From UBA10649 sp964597445 (GTDB lineage Bacteria > Actinomycetota > Actinomycetes > S36-B12): a DNA stretch of 57,205 nucleotides. The notes under the pieces were generated by a model, which saw only the letters and a list, made by a program, of their open reading frames with translations, did not search any database and had not been told where the DNA came from. Below, in pieces: positions 31,897-40,529 of the stretch (its first letter is position 1; each line of letters starts with the position of its first letter). The translations under genes were made by a program, and so were the position numbers. The stretch covers positions 1 to 57,205 of the forward strand of contig CAZQXO010000010.1 in assembly GCA_964597445.1 (NCBI GenBank). Direction: 5' to 3'.

Positions 31897-34026
31897 ATGT
31901 CGGCTCGAGGAGTTCTGAGGTTCATCGCGGCCCTTGCGGCCGTGGCCATCGGGATCTCCCACGTCCCAGCACACGCGGACACTCGGGGGGCTTTCACGAC
32001 ATTCGAGCAGGTCACCGGGAGCCCCGCCCCGTATGGCATCGCCCTGGGACCGGACGGCGCGCTCTGGTTCACCCAGCAGACCTCGGGCGAGATCGGTCGC
32101 ATCACGACGGACGGAACGGTGACCGAGTACGCGATTCCCACGGCGGGCTCGACGCCGTGGGGCATTGCCGCGGGCCCGGACGGGGCGCTGTGGTTCACGG
32201 AGTACGGGGCGGGACGGATCGGCCGCATCACCGTTGACGGGACGATCACCGAGTTCCCCATCCCCACGGCCGGCTCGAGCCCGGTAGGCATCACGGCGGG
32301 TCCGGATGGTGCCATGTGGTTCACCCAGTCGGCCGGCAATCGCATCGGCCGGATCTCCATGGCGGGTCAGATATCGGAGTTCCCGCTCCCGAATCCGGGA
32401 TCCGTGCCGTGGAACATCGTGACGGGAGCCGACGGTGCTCTCTGGTTCACGGAGTATGCGGGAGATCGCATCGGTCGGATCACCACCTCGGGTTCCATCA
32501 CGGAGTTCCCGGTCCCCACGCCAGATGCGCGGCCGATCGGAATCGCCGTGGCGCCCGACGGCGCGATCTGGTTCACGGAGCGGTCAGGCAACAAGCTCGG
32601 ACGACTCGACTCCTCCGGTCGCATCACCGAGTTCCCCGTGCCCAGCCGGGATGCGGGACCCTTGGGCATCATCGTGGCGCGCGACGGGTACGTCTGGTTC
32701 ACGCACCGCACGGGCAACAGTGTCGGCCGGCTCTCTCCCGCGGGTGTCTTCAGCGAGTTCGAGCTCCCGGGTGATGCAGGGGTGCCGGCGGGAATCGCGG
32801 TGGGCGCGGACGGCGCACTGTGGTTCACGCAGTACGGCGCCGGCAAGATCGGCAGGCTGACTCGATCGGGAACCCTGACGGAGTTTGATCTTCCGACATC
32901 GGGAGCGAGCCTTCGCTCGATCGCCTCGAGCCCCGATGGGGCGATGTGGTTCACGGCCTACTCAGGCAACCGCATCGGGCGCATCTCCCGCGGTGGAACC
33001 ATCGAGACCTTCATCATTCCCACGCCGGCGTCGTCCCCCACGGGAATCGCCGCTGGCCCGGATGGGGCGATGTGGTTCACCCAGTCCTCGTCCGAGAACA
33101 TGATCGGGCGGATCGATTCTCGAGGCCGAGTTCGAGAGTTCGATGTACCGACTCCCGGTGCTGTGCCGCTCGAGATCGCTGCCGGACCCGACGGGGCGAT
33201 GTGGTTCACCGAGAATGAAGGCAATCGCATCGGACGCATCACCATGACGGGAGTGATCACCGAGTTCCCCATCCCGACAGCCGGCTCCTTCCCCTCGGGG
33301 ATCGCTCCAGGCCCGGACGGGGCGATGTGGTTCACCCAGGGGGCGGGCAATCGCATCGGACGCATCACCATGAACGGCACCATCACGGAGTTTCCGCTGC
33401 CGTCTGCGGGTTCCGTCCCTGCGGGAATCGCTGCCGGACCGGATGGAGCGATGTGGTTCACCGAGCGAGCGGGCAATCGCATCGGACGCATCACCATGGA
33501 AGGCGTGATCAGCGAGTTCGTTCTTCCACGGAAGGCCAGTGGTGCCCGTGTCATCGCCGCCGGCCCGGACGGGGCGATGTGGTTCACCCAGAACACTGCC
33601 GGCGTCGTCGGCCGGATCTCGATGACGGGAGAGATCACGGAGTACGCCGTACCGACGCCGAGCAGTGGACCGTGGGGGATTGCACTCGGAGGGGACGGCA
33701 GCATGTGGGTCGCCGAGCGCACGGCATCGCAGGTGTCGCGCCTCGGCACGGGAGAGGGGGCGCTGGCCAGGATCTCCCTCCGGGGACGACCGCAGGTGGG
33801 CGCCCTGCAGACGTGCGCTGTCACTCGTTCGGCTGGCCTGGGGCGCGCGACAATCGACTACACCTGGCTTCGCGATGGCCAGCGGATCACGGACGCGACC
33901 GCACGCACTTACCGCGTGCGCGCCGATGATCGGGGAACTCGGCTCTCCTGCCGCGCCTCGGTGGTCACGTCGCCCTCGCTGAACCAGTTCGGATACCGCT
34001 CGATGTCGGTCGCGATCCCGCGCTGA
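31897..34026 (+). CDS. secreted 14-blade beta-propeller protein (Vgb-like repeats) with Ig-like C-terminus
   Basis: A 709-residue exported protein. The ATG at 31897 follows GGAGGGG at 6 bases and starts a Sec signal ending in HVPAHA. Fourteen repeats of 42 residues follow (about residues 38-625), each built as GIAAGPDGAMWFT, then GNRIGRI, then a GTITEFPLP strand. This is the virginiamycin B lyase repeat, which folds as a seven-blade propeller, so 14 equals two propellers. The lyase active-site His and Glu residues are not evident, so antibiotic breakdown is unlikely. The last 85 residues (QTCAV, DYTWLRDGQRI, LSCRASVV) look Ig-like with paired Cys. Role: extracellular binding or an unknown lyase. 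Confidence 0.88.
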   Translation: MSARGVLRFIAALAAVAIGISHVPAHADTRGAFTTFEQVTGSPAPYGIALGPDGALWFTQQTSGEIGRITTDGTVTEYAIPTAGSTPWGIAAGPDGALWFTEYGAGRIGRITVDGTITEFPIPTAGSSPVGITAGPDGAMWFTQSAGNRIGRISMAGQISEFPLPNPGSVPWNIVTGADGALWFTEYAGDRIGRITTSGSITEFPVPTPDARPIGIAVAPDGAIWFTERSGNKLGRLDSSGRITEFPVPSRDAGPLGIIVARDGYVWFTHRTGNSVGRLSPAGVFSEFELPGDAGVPAGIAVGADGALWFTQYGAGKIGRLTRSGTLTEFDLPTSGASLRSIASSPDGAMWFTAYSGNRIGRISRGGTIETFIIPTPASSPTGIAAGPDGAMWFTQSSSENMIGRIDSRGRVREFDVPTPGAVPLEIAAGPDGAMWFTENEGNRIGRITMTGVITEFPIPTAGSFPSGIAPGPDGAMWFTQGAGNRIGRITMNGTITEFPLPSAGSVPAGIAAGPDGAMWFTERAGNRIGRITMEGVISEFVLPRKASGARVIAAGPDGAMWFTQNTAGVVGRISMTGEITEYAVPTPSSGPWGIALGGDGSMWVAERTASQVSRLGTGEGALARISLRGRPQVGALQTCAVTRSAGLGRATIDYTWLRDGQRITDATARTYRVRADDRGTRLSCRASVVTSPSLNQFGYRSMSVAIPR

Positions 34027-34030
34027 TCCG

Positions 34031-35488
34031 TCAGCTCATCGCCTCGAGGAGATCAGCTACCGGCAGCGTCGCCACGCCGATCCGCTGATCGGCGATGCCG
34101 AAGGGCATGACCAGCACGTTGTCGTGGATCAGCGATCCGCACGAGTAGACGACGTTCGGGACGTAGCCGTCGCGGTGGTCTGCCAAGGGCTCGAGGATCG
34201 GCTCGATCGTGCGACCGATGACCGTCGCCGGATGGTCGAGGTCGAGCAGCAGTGCTCCGATCCGATAGGTCCGCATCGCTCCCACGCCATGCGTGAGCAC
34301 CAGCCATCCTTCCGGTGTCTCGAGAGGGGAGCCGCAGTTGCCGAGCTGCGTGAGCTCCCAGGCCTCGTGCGGGACCTGCAGCTGCTCATGCGTCTCCCAG
34401 TGTCGGATGTCATCCGACATCGCCAGGCCGTTCGTCTCACGATCGGAACGGGTGAGGGCGACGAACCGGCCCCCGATTCGGCGGGGAAAGAGGGCAAGAC
34501 CCTTGCCCGTCGCAGCGGATCCGGCCATGGGAGAGATGTAGAAGGTCCGGAAGTCATCGGTGTGAAGAAGCTGCATCGAGATCCGGTTTCGGTCGTACGC
34601 GGTGTACGTGGCGAGGTAGGTCCTGGCACCGTCATCGTCCTCGAATTGCACGAAGCGTGCGTCCTCCATCCCGTGGTACTCAGGAGGGGAGTGCGGCCAG
34701 AGCACCCGCTCGGAGATGTCGGTGCCCTCGGGAAACTGGACGCGGTAGGACCACTGCGAAAGCTCCTGACAGCGCTGGGCGATGTCGGGTCCGGGCCTCG
34801 CGGATCGCGCAGTGAGTGACGCGAGTGCCGCAGCCAGATGGGTGTCATCGAACTCCGGCGGCAGGAGGGTGAGGAGCTGAGCGACCTCGTCGAGGTCGTG
34901 CCCCCACTCATCGAGACGGGAATGGAAGACGCGCCTGCTGTGCATGCCCGGTCCACCCATCTCGTGCCGGACGTAGGGGGACGGATCATCGATCGTCACG
35001 GTGCCGTTGCGGCCCACGGCACCCGTCCGGAAGCCGATGGCCGAGCGGTGCCCCTCGCCGATGCACCGCACGCTCATGACGAACTCCTGTGCCCCGTCAC
35101 TGCTCGATACAGGGAAGGGCACGATCGAGGGATTGGCCAGAGCGGCCCCCTCGACGGAGTACTCGTGCGTGAAGTAGGCACCGAGGATGAGGCGGCGGGC
35201 GAGTGAGAGCGTCATGGACGTATCGATGAGCGGCGTTACCCGCGCGGCATGGGACAGCCAGGTGCCCTCGATGTCGCGATGCCGGCTCGTGAACCGCAGT
35301 CGCAGCTCTTCGAGCGAGCGCTCGACCTCGTCGTCGGTGAGGCGCAGAACGCGATCGATGACGGGTGCCGCGCGCGATCCGGTCGGACCGACGTCCTCGA
35401 GGCCCGGAACGAAGGGCTTCGCCAGCACGCGACTCGGGTCCGGGCGCAGGTCGATCGTCGTGACCTCCGCCCGGCAGGAGCGGCTCAT
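34031..35488 (-). CDS. GH130-like glycosidase/phosphorylase
   Basis: A 485-residue five-blade propeller enzyme by family resemblance. HGMEDARFVQF matches the GH130 ExDxR-type motif holding the catalytic Asp. LTHGVGAMRTYRIGALLLDLDHPATVIGR and VVYSCGSLIHDNVLVMPFGIADQRIGVA are typical of the C-terminal half. GH130 members phosphorolyse or hydrolyse beta-mannosides. A N-terminal stretch of about 100 residues precedes the fold. The ATG at 35488 overlaps the stop of the toroid protein gene (ATGA), so it is translated with it. The target glycan is probably made or trimmed by the neighbouring enzymes. Confidence 0.82.
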   Translation of the reverse strand: MSRSCRAEVTTIDLRPDPSRVLAKPFVPGLEDVGPTGSRAAPVIDRVLRLTDDEVERSLEELRLRFTSRHRDIEGTWLSHAARVTPLIDTSMTLSLARRLILGAYFTHEYSVEGAALANPSIVPFPVSSSDGAQEFVMSVRCIGEGHRSAIGFRTGAVGRNGTVTIDDPSPYVRHEMGGPGMHSRRVFHSRLDEWGHDLDEVAQLLTLLPPEFDDTHLAAALASLTARSARPGPDIAQRCQELSQWSYRVQFPEGTDISERVLWPHSPPEYHGMEDARFVQFEDDDGARTYLATYTAYDRNRISMQLLHTDDFRTFYISPMAGSAATGKGLALFPRRIGGRFVALTRSDRETNGLAMSDDIRHWETHEQLQVPHEAWELTQLGNCGSPLETPEGWLVLTHGVGAMRTYRIGALLLDLDHPATVIGRTIEPILEPLADHRDGYVPNVVYSCGSLIHDNVLVMPFGIADQRIGVATLPVADLLEAMS

Positions 35489-36549
35489 CGCTGGAGGACC
35501 GCCGCGCGTGGTGGGGGTGCCACGCGCGACGGAGCACTGACGGGGGCGCGGTACGGCAGCAGGGCAGTAGCCCGCTGCATCGTCGAGACCAGGGCGAGGG
35601 TCGACTCGGCCCCCTGGTTCAGGTTGCACCCGCCCGCCTCGAGGCCGTCGTACGCGCCGCCGGTGAGCGGATCGAGCATGACGGCCCCGGAGTCGTTGTT
35701 CCCGAGAAACCACTGGGCACCCATGGCGATCCCGCGGCGCCAGTGGGGGTCGCCTGTGACGAGCCACGCGCGCCAGCAGGCATCGACGAGGGAGGCAACC
35801 TCGATCGGCTGCTGGTCGAACTGCATGCGGTGGTCGTCGATCGCGCGACCGAGATGGCCGACGACCGACAGTCGTCCCTCTCGGGTCTGGACATCGAGCA
35901 GCCATGCCAGCATCTCGAGCCCGCGTTGCAGCACCTCCGGCGCCTGCAGGGCGTCTCCGGCCGCAATCAGGGCCTCGGGGATCGCCGCGTTCGCATAGGT
36001 GAGGCGGGGCTCGGGCCACGGTCCCGATCCGGTCGCCGGGAGAAGGTCGACGACCGCATCGACGAGCAGCGACGTTGCGACGGAGTTCCGCGGCTGCTCC
36101 GTGAGCAGGTCGGCCGCACCAAGAGCCGCGAAGGCCATGGACCGCAGCCAGGGCGAGCGCTGTCGGCCGCTCTTCTCGAAGCCCCACTGCGCAGTGGCCC
36201 GCACTCCCGGATTGGGATGGAAGGCCGCGGCGGTGCCCAGCGCCCACAGGGCCCGCCCCCAGTGGTCCTCGGTGCTCGGATCGTCGATCCACCGCCAGTA
36301 GCCATCGTGGGCGTAGCGGTTGTGGACGAGACCGGAGTCGGCCTGCGATCGCAGGACGAAGTCGAGGGCCAGGCGGCCGAGGTGATGTGCGGCACCCTCG
36401 TCGGGTTCACGTGACATCACGACAAGCAGGCGCGCGTTGTCGTCCGTGCAGCATCCGTGATCGAACTGCGGCTCGGCTAAGCGCGAGTGCTCGAGCAGGC
36501 CGACCGGTGTGGAGAGTCGCTCCAGGTGACCGAGCTGGTACGTCCACAT
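35485..36549 (-). CDS. (alpha/alpha)6-toroid glycosidase-like protein
   Basis: A 354-residue cytosolic protein. GCCTDDNARLLVVMSRE is a conserved Asp-Asp-Asn motif seen in proteins paired with GT4 and GH130 genes (recalled). Helical segments such as WLRSMAFAALGAADLL and LTYANAAIPEALIAAGDAL recur as in alpha/alpha toroids. The last 20 residues are Pro/Ala-rich. It may hydrolyse or bind the same mannose-type glycan as the GH130 product. Start at 36549, 4 bases after the glycosyltransferase stop. No experimentally known function comes to mind. Confidence 0.72.
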   Translation of the reverse strand: MWTYQLGHLERLSTPVGLLEHSRLAEPQFDHGCCTDDNARLLVVMSREPDEGAAHHLGRLALDFVLRSQADSGLVHNRYAHDGYWRWIDDPSTEDHWGRALWALGTAAAFHPNPGVRATAQWGFEKSGRQRSPWLRSMAFAALGAADLLTEQPRNSVATSLLVDAVVDLLPATGSGPWPEPRLTYANAAIPEALIAAGDALQAPEVLQRGLEMLAWLLDVQTREGRLSVVGHLGRAIDDHRMQFDQQPIEVASLVDACWRAWLVTGDPHWRRGIAMGAQWFLGNNDSGAVMLDPLTGGAYDGLEAGGCNLNQGAESTLALVSTMQRATALLPYRAPVSAPSRVAPPPRAAVLQR

Positions 36550-36553
36550 GGCG

Positions 36554-37723
36554 TCACGCCGTCGCGGGCTGGAGCTCGCGGACGACGGCGCTCGCCACCT
36601 CGGCGTACCGCTCGGCCACGGTGTCCCAGCTGTGCTGAGGAGCGAGTTCGCGTGCCTCGGACGTGAGGCGTGCCAGCAGGCGCGGATCCTCGGACACCGC
36701 CCGGATGGCCTCCACGAGGCCGTCGTGATCCCCGTGATCGACGAGGATCCCGCCACCCCGGGAGAGCAGTTCCCGTGCGTGGGGGAAGGCCGTCGCGATC
36801 ACGGGCCGACCCGCGGCGATGCTGTCGACGAGGACGCCCGAGACGATCTGGTCCGTCGAGGCGTAGGGCAGGACGATCACGTCACCGGAGGCCACGAAGT
36901 AGGCGAGGCGCTGCGGTCCGCGGTAGCTCTGGTCGAACGTGACGCGCGTGAGGACCCCGCGGTCCCGCGCCCGGCGGATGAGTCCGTCCCGGTAGGCCTC
37001 GCCATCGCGGCGGGCCACCTTGGGGTGCGTGCGTCCCGCGATCGTGTACTGCACCGGATGCCCGTCGTCGGCGAGATCGCCGATGGCGTCGATGACGTTC
37101 TCGATTCCCTTTCCGGGGCCGAGCAGGCCCCAGGTCAGCAGCTGCGATCGACGTGGCGGGACGAGGAGGTGGGTCTGTGCGGCATGCTCGTCGACGACGA
37201 TCGCGCCGTGGGGAATCGTCGTGACGAGGAAGGAGTCCATCTCGTAGTCATGCAGCAGCCGGGCGCGTGCCGCATTCGTGAGAACGACCGTTCGGTCCGA
37301 GAGGCGGCCGATCTCCTCAAGGATGCGGCGCTGGTTGGCGGTCGGTTGCGCAGGCACGGTGTGCAGGACGGTGATGATGGGAGCGTCGATCAGGCGCAGG
37401 ACATCGAGGAACTCCTCCCCGTCCCGGCCTCCGTAGATCCCGTACTCGTGCTGGAGGATGGCGACGTCGGCATCGGAGAGGACGGACGCCGCGCGGCGCA
37501 CGCTGGGGAGGGAACCCGCGACCAGGGAGGTCACGGTGCGATGGCCACCGTCGGTTCCGAGCGTGCCATCGTCGACACGGACGAACGTCACATCGTGACC
37601 CTGGCGGGTCATCGCCCGCTCGAGGGCGGAGCCGAAGGTCGCAAGGCCGCAGGCCGTGGGCGGGTAGGTGCTCATCATCGAGATGGTCAGGGGGCGAAGG
37701 GCGTGGATGCTCACGGTGTTCAC
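36554..37723 (-). CDS. GT4-family glycosyltransferase
   Basis: A 389-residue GT-B enzyme. TISMMSTYPPTACGLATFGSAL is a recognisable GT4 start, ILQHEYGIYGG and VLHTVPAQPT follow, WGLLGPGKGIENVIDAIGDL opens the C-domain, and TDQIVSGVLVDSIAAGRPVIA covers the sugar-nucleotide site. It would transfer a hexose, perhaps mannose, to a glycan. The GTG at 37723 overlaps the hsp20 stop (GTGA), so stress chaperone and glycan genes form one operon. Confidence 0.88.
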   Translation of the reverse strand: MNTVSIHALRPLTISMMSTYPPTACGLATFGSALERAMTRQGHDVTFVRVDDGTLGTDGGHRTVTSLVAGSLPSVRRAASVLSDADVAILQHEYGIYGGRDGEEFLDVLRLIDAPIITVLHTVPAQPTANQRRILEEIGRLSDRTVVLTNAARARLLHDYEMDSFLVTTIPHGAIVVDEHAAQTHLLVPPRRSQLLTWGLLGPGKGIENVIDAIGDLADDGHPVQYTIAGRTHPKVARRDGEAYRDGLIRRARDRGVLTRVTFDQSYRGPQRLAYFVASGDVIVLPYASTDQIVSGVLVDSIAAGRPVIATAFPHARELLSRGGGILVDHGDHDGLVEAIRAVSEDPRLLARLTSEARELAPQHSWDTVAERYAEVASAVVRELQPATA

Positions 37724-38166
37724 CGGCCCTTCGTCACGGGCACGGTGTGGCGCTCGGCAGACAGGCTCGGCATCGTGACGATGACCTCGAGGATCCCGTC
37801 CTGGTATGTCGCGTGGATCGCGCTCTCGTCGACGCCCGACGGGAGCAGCACGCTGCGATGGAATCGGCCGTAGTTGAACTCGGTGCGGTGCCCCTCCTGC
37901 GTGCGCTGCTCGCGCGTTGCTTCGATGGTGAGCACACCGTCGGTGACGGTGATCTCGACGTCCTTGTCGATGTCGATTCCCGGCAGCTCGGCCCGCAGCA
38001 CGAAATCCCCGTCGCGGGTGAACTCCTCTATGCGGATGCCGTGCGTGGTGCGCAGGGCGACATCGACCTCCGCTGGCCACAGGGAGTCCAGCCAGGACAT
38101 GAGGTAGGGGATCGGAGCGCGGGACGAGGTGTAGGCACTCGTGCGCAGCGGGGCCATGGTCGTCAT
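37720..38166 (-). CDS. Hsp20/alpha-crystallin small heat-shock protein
   Basis: A 148-residue chaperone. The crystallin domain runs from about residue 45 (GIRIEEFTRDGDFVLRAELPGID) to 135, with VEITVTDGVLTIEATRE and the L-P-x-G-V strand SVLLPSGVDESAI. A strong AGGAGG site precedes the ATG. It is the first gene of the four-gene operon with GT4, toroid and GH130 proteins. The 266-base upstream region has no CIRCE or HAIR element that I can see. A 14-bp palindrome (38263-38276) lies about 100 bases upstream. Confidence 0.92.
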   Translation of the reverse strand: MTTMAPLRTSAYTSSRAPIPYLMSWLDSLWPAEVDVALRTTHGIRIEEFTRDGDFVLRAELPGIDIDKDVEITVTDGVLTIEATREQRTQEGHRTEFNYGRFHRSVLLPSGVDESAIHATYQDGILEVIVTMPSLSAERHTVPVTKGR

Positions 38167-38262
38167 GTGAACCTCCTGAGATCGTCGTCTGCTTCACGCC
38201 AGTCGGCGCCAAGCGGTCGACTCGATTGCACAGGTCCCGAACGCCCGAGGGCTATTCATTGA

Positions 38263-38276
38263 CCGGGCATGCCCGG
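38263..38276. promoter_or_regulatory. perfect 14-bp palindrome CCGGGCATGCCCGG
   Basis: It lies in the 266-base divergent region between hsp20 (minus) and the beta-helix protein gene (plus). It could bind a dimeric regulator of either gene. Confidence 0.35.
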
Positions 38277-38432
38277 GCAGGGACAGAGCAATCAGCGTGG
38301 TGCAAGCGCGTGCACGCAAAGGCGGGGCCGAGCATGGCGGCCCGTGAAGGTTCTCCTCGGCGTGAGGCGACTACCGGCGCACTAGAGTCCTATGGGGGCT
38401 GCCGACAACATCACGCTGTTCGAAGGAGAACC

Positions 38433-40295
38433 ATGTCCTGTCTCACGGGTGTCGGGGACACCCGCCGCGTTCGTGGTCGGCAAGCCCTCGGGTCATTCAT
38501 GGCAAGCGCGGTGGTCGCGCTCGGTCTGCTTGTCGCCGCACCGCCAGTTCAGGCGTCCATCAACTGCCAGGTCGGATCCATTGCCCAGATCAACACCTGC
38601 ATCGGACTGATCAACAGCTCAGCCGACACAACAGCGACGATCACCCTCACCAACGGTTTCGTTGCCAGCGGTGCGATCACGGCTATCAACCCCACGAATG
38701 TCACCAGCGTGACCATTGACGGCAACAATTATTCGATGGACTTCGGCAGTTTCTCTGGGTTTGAGGTAACGGTGGGGGCCGGCCGCGTGTTCGTCCTCAA
38801 GAATCTCAGGTCGACCGGGGGCAGCCGAACAGGTAGCGGAGGCGTCCTCAGGGTCACAGCTGCCAGTGCAGGCACGGTGACGATCCTCAACAACCGCTTC
38901 TCGGGCGCTGCAGCAACGGTGAACGGAGGTGCCGTTTCCATCGACAGTGCCACGGCCACGGTGACGGTTTCGAGGTCGACCTTCTCGAACAACACCGCGA
39001 CAACCGCGGGAGGAGGTCTGTACTCCGAGGCCGCTGTGACGATGCAGAACTCGACTTTCTACAGCAACACGGCGCAGTTCGGTGGCGGTGCCGTCGTTAG
39101 CGCTGCCGCGTCAGCGGGCGCATCGTTGATCCAATTCTCCACCTTCTCGAGCAACTCGGCTGGAGGCAGCGCCAGCAGCATTGACTCGAACGCACCAGGC
39201 ACCCAGATCAGTCTCGTGGGCAGTGTGCTCGCCGATCCACGAGGAACAGCGGCTGCCAACTGCCGTTCGGCCGTGGCCTCAGGTGACTATGCGGTAATCG
39301 GCAGCACCGCCGGTACGGATGCATCCTGTGGCGCGGAGGCCGTCAACGACATCGATCACGTCACGACGTCAGCTTTGGGCTTCGGTGCATTCAACACAGG
39401 CACTGGACTCCTCACACCTGGGGCCGCATCCGTACTCGTGAACTACGCGCCTAATGCGCTGGGCACAGGGATCACGGTTGACCAAGGGGGTACCACGAGA
39501 TCAGGTGCCTTCACGGTGGGTTCAGTTCAAGTGGGCGCTCCTTCACTGTCCGCTTCGGCTCTGGAGTTCGGGACGGTAACGACCGGCTCCACGGCCACGG
39601 CTTCCTTGACGGTGACCAACTCGGGCTCCGCGGACCTGACCTTCGGTGCTGGTGCCGTGACCCTGACGGGCGCAGACGCGTCGCTGTTCGCGATCACCGC
39701 CGACACGTGCAGCGGCTCCACGGTGGTGGTGGCGGCATCCTGCACAGTGACGGCCACCTTTGGGCCAACGTCCACCGGGCTGAAGTCCGCCTCGCTCACT
39801 TTCGTGGACAACGCGGCTGATTCACCCCAGTCCGTCGCGGTGACGGGCACGGGCGCAGCCCCTGCTCCCAGTGGTGGAGGGTCGGGGGGCTCATCCCCAA
39901 GCCCGACCCAGACGATTCCCGCCGTGCCGACAACCGGGTCCTCCGCCCCCATTGCCCCTGAACCCGTGCGTCGGTCGCAACAGGTCATCGCCAGCGTCGG
40001 CTTCACTTCCGGGACGGCTCGGATACTGCCCCGGGGGCTGGTGCGGCTTCAGGCTGTGGCCCGCGGAATCCCCGCTCAGGCCACAGATGTGCGCGTGGTG
40101 GTGACCGCTTATCCCGGGTCGAGCAAGCCCACCGCGGCGCAGAGGGCGCTCGCCCGGAAGCGTGCCGAGGCGACGGTCAGCGCGTTGCGTGCCTCGGGGC
40201 TGGATGCTGTGACGACCACCGCTATCGGTAGTCCACGGGGAAGCAGGGCCAACCAAGCCAATCGGGTTCAGGTGGTCATCGACTACCAGGCATGA
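38433..40295 (+). CDS. secreted beta-helix/ASH-domain protein with OmpA-like C-terminus
   Basis: A 620-residue exported protein. AAGGAG precedes the ATG at 38433. Residues 1-45 form a signal peptide ending near PPVQAS. A right-handed beta-helix region rich in Ser, Asn, Thr and Gly follows (repeated SNNTATTAGGGLYSEA and SNTAQFGGGAV). Next is an ASH/HYDIN-like choice-of-anchor D domain (LEFGTVTTGSTATASLTVTN), a Ser/Pro linker, then about 105 residues resembling OmpA-like domains (VVVTAYPG, ALARKRAEATVSALRASGL, NRVQVVIDY). No LPXTG or terminal membrane helix is seen, so retention, if any, would rely on peptidoglycan binding by the OmpA-like part. Confidence 0.8.
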   Translation: MSCLTGVGDTRRVRGRQALGSFMASAVVALGLLVAAPPVQASINCQVGSIAQINTCIGLINSSADTTATITLTNGFVASGAITAINPTNVTSVTIDGNNYSMDFGSFSGFEVTVGAGRVFVLKNLRSTGGSRTGSGGVLRVTAASAGTVTILNNRFSGAAATVNGGAVSIDSATATVTVSRSTFSNNTATTAGGGLYSEAAVTMQNSTFYSNTAQFGGGAVVSAAASAGASLIQFSTFSSNSAGGSASSIDSNAPGTQISLVGSVLADPRGTAAANCRSAVASGDYAVIGSTAGTDASCGAEAVNDIDHVTTSALGFGAFNTGTGLLTPGAASVLVNYAPNALGTGITVDQGGTTRSGAFTVGSVQVGAPSLSASALEFGTVTTGSTATASLTVTNSGSADLTFGAGAVTLTGADASLFAITADTCSGSTVVVAASCTVTATFGPTSTGLKSASLTFVDNAADSPQSVAVTGTGAAPAPSGGGSGGSSPSPTQTIPAVPTTGSSAPIAPEPVRRSQQVIASVGFTSGTARILPRGLVRLQAVARGIPAQATDVRVVVTAYPGSSKPTAAQRALARKRAEATVSALRASGLDAVTTTAIGSPRGSRANQANRVQVVIDYQA

Positions 40296-40529
40296 CCGGG
40301 GTCCGGCAGGAGACGGCAGAGCTCCCACGGCATCGCAGGTGCCCCAGTCTGCGCTCCATGCATGGACACTCGCCTTCCGTTCATCCCCGGAGTTCTGGGG
40401 AGGGGAATGGGTGCTGTAGGTCGATGCTGGCAAGCAGCGGTGTGCAGGTCTGGCTCCCCCTCGAGAGCGGGGCCATGCGCCCAGCGGTGTGCTGCCGACC
40501 TTGACCTGAGGGACGCAGCCTCGTGCCCG
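40296..40529. other. convergent intergenic region
   Basis: 234 bases between two genes facing each other. It has several small inverted repeats (ccccggagttctgggg near 40384-40399; gcccgctattcgggc at 40525-40539 over the next stop codon). These may serve as weak bidirectional terminators. I see no gene. Confidence 0.3.

Noticed and set aside
31990..33740. Periodic DNA that could be mistaken for a repeat array
   Set aside because: The period of 126 bases comes from the 42-residue protein repeat; there are no identical short repeats with spacers as in CRISPR.
31897..34026. Streptogramin resistance (virginiamycin B lyase)
   Set aside because: Only the repeat type matches. The protein has twice the blades, a signal peptide, and no evident lyase His/Glu residues.
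38232..38241. DosR-like half-site (ttcgggacct on the minus strand) upstream of hsp20
   Set aside because: Only one arm matches; the second arm of the 20-bp palindrome is absent.
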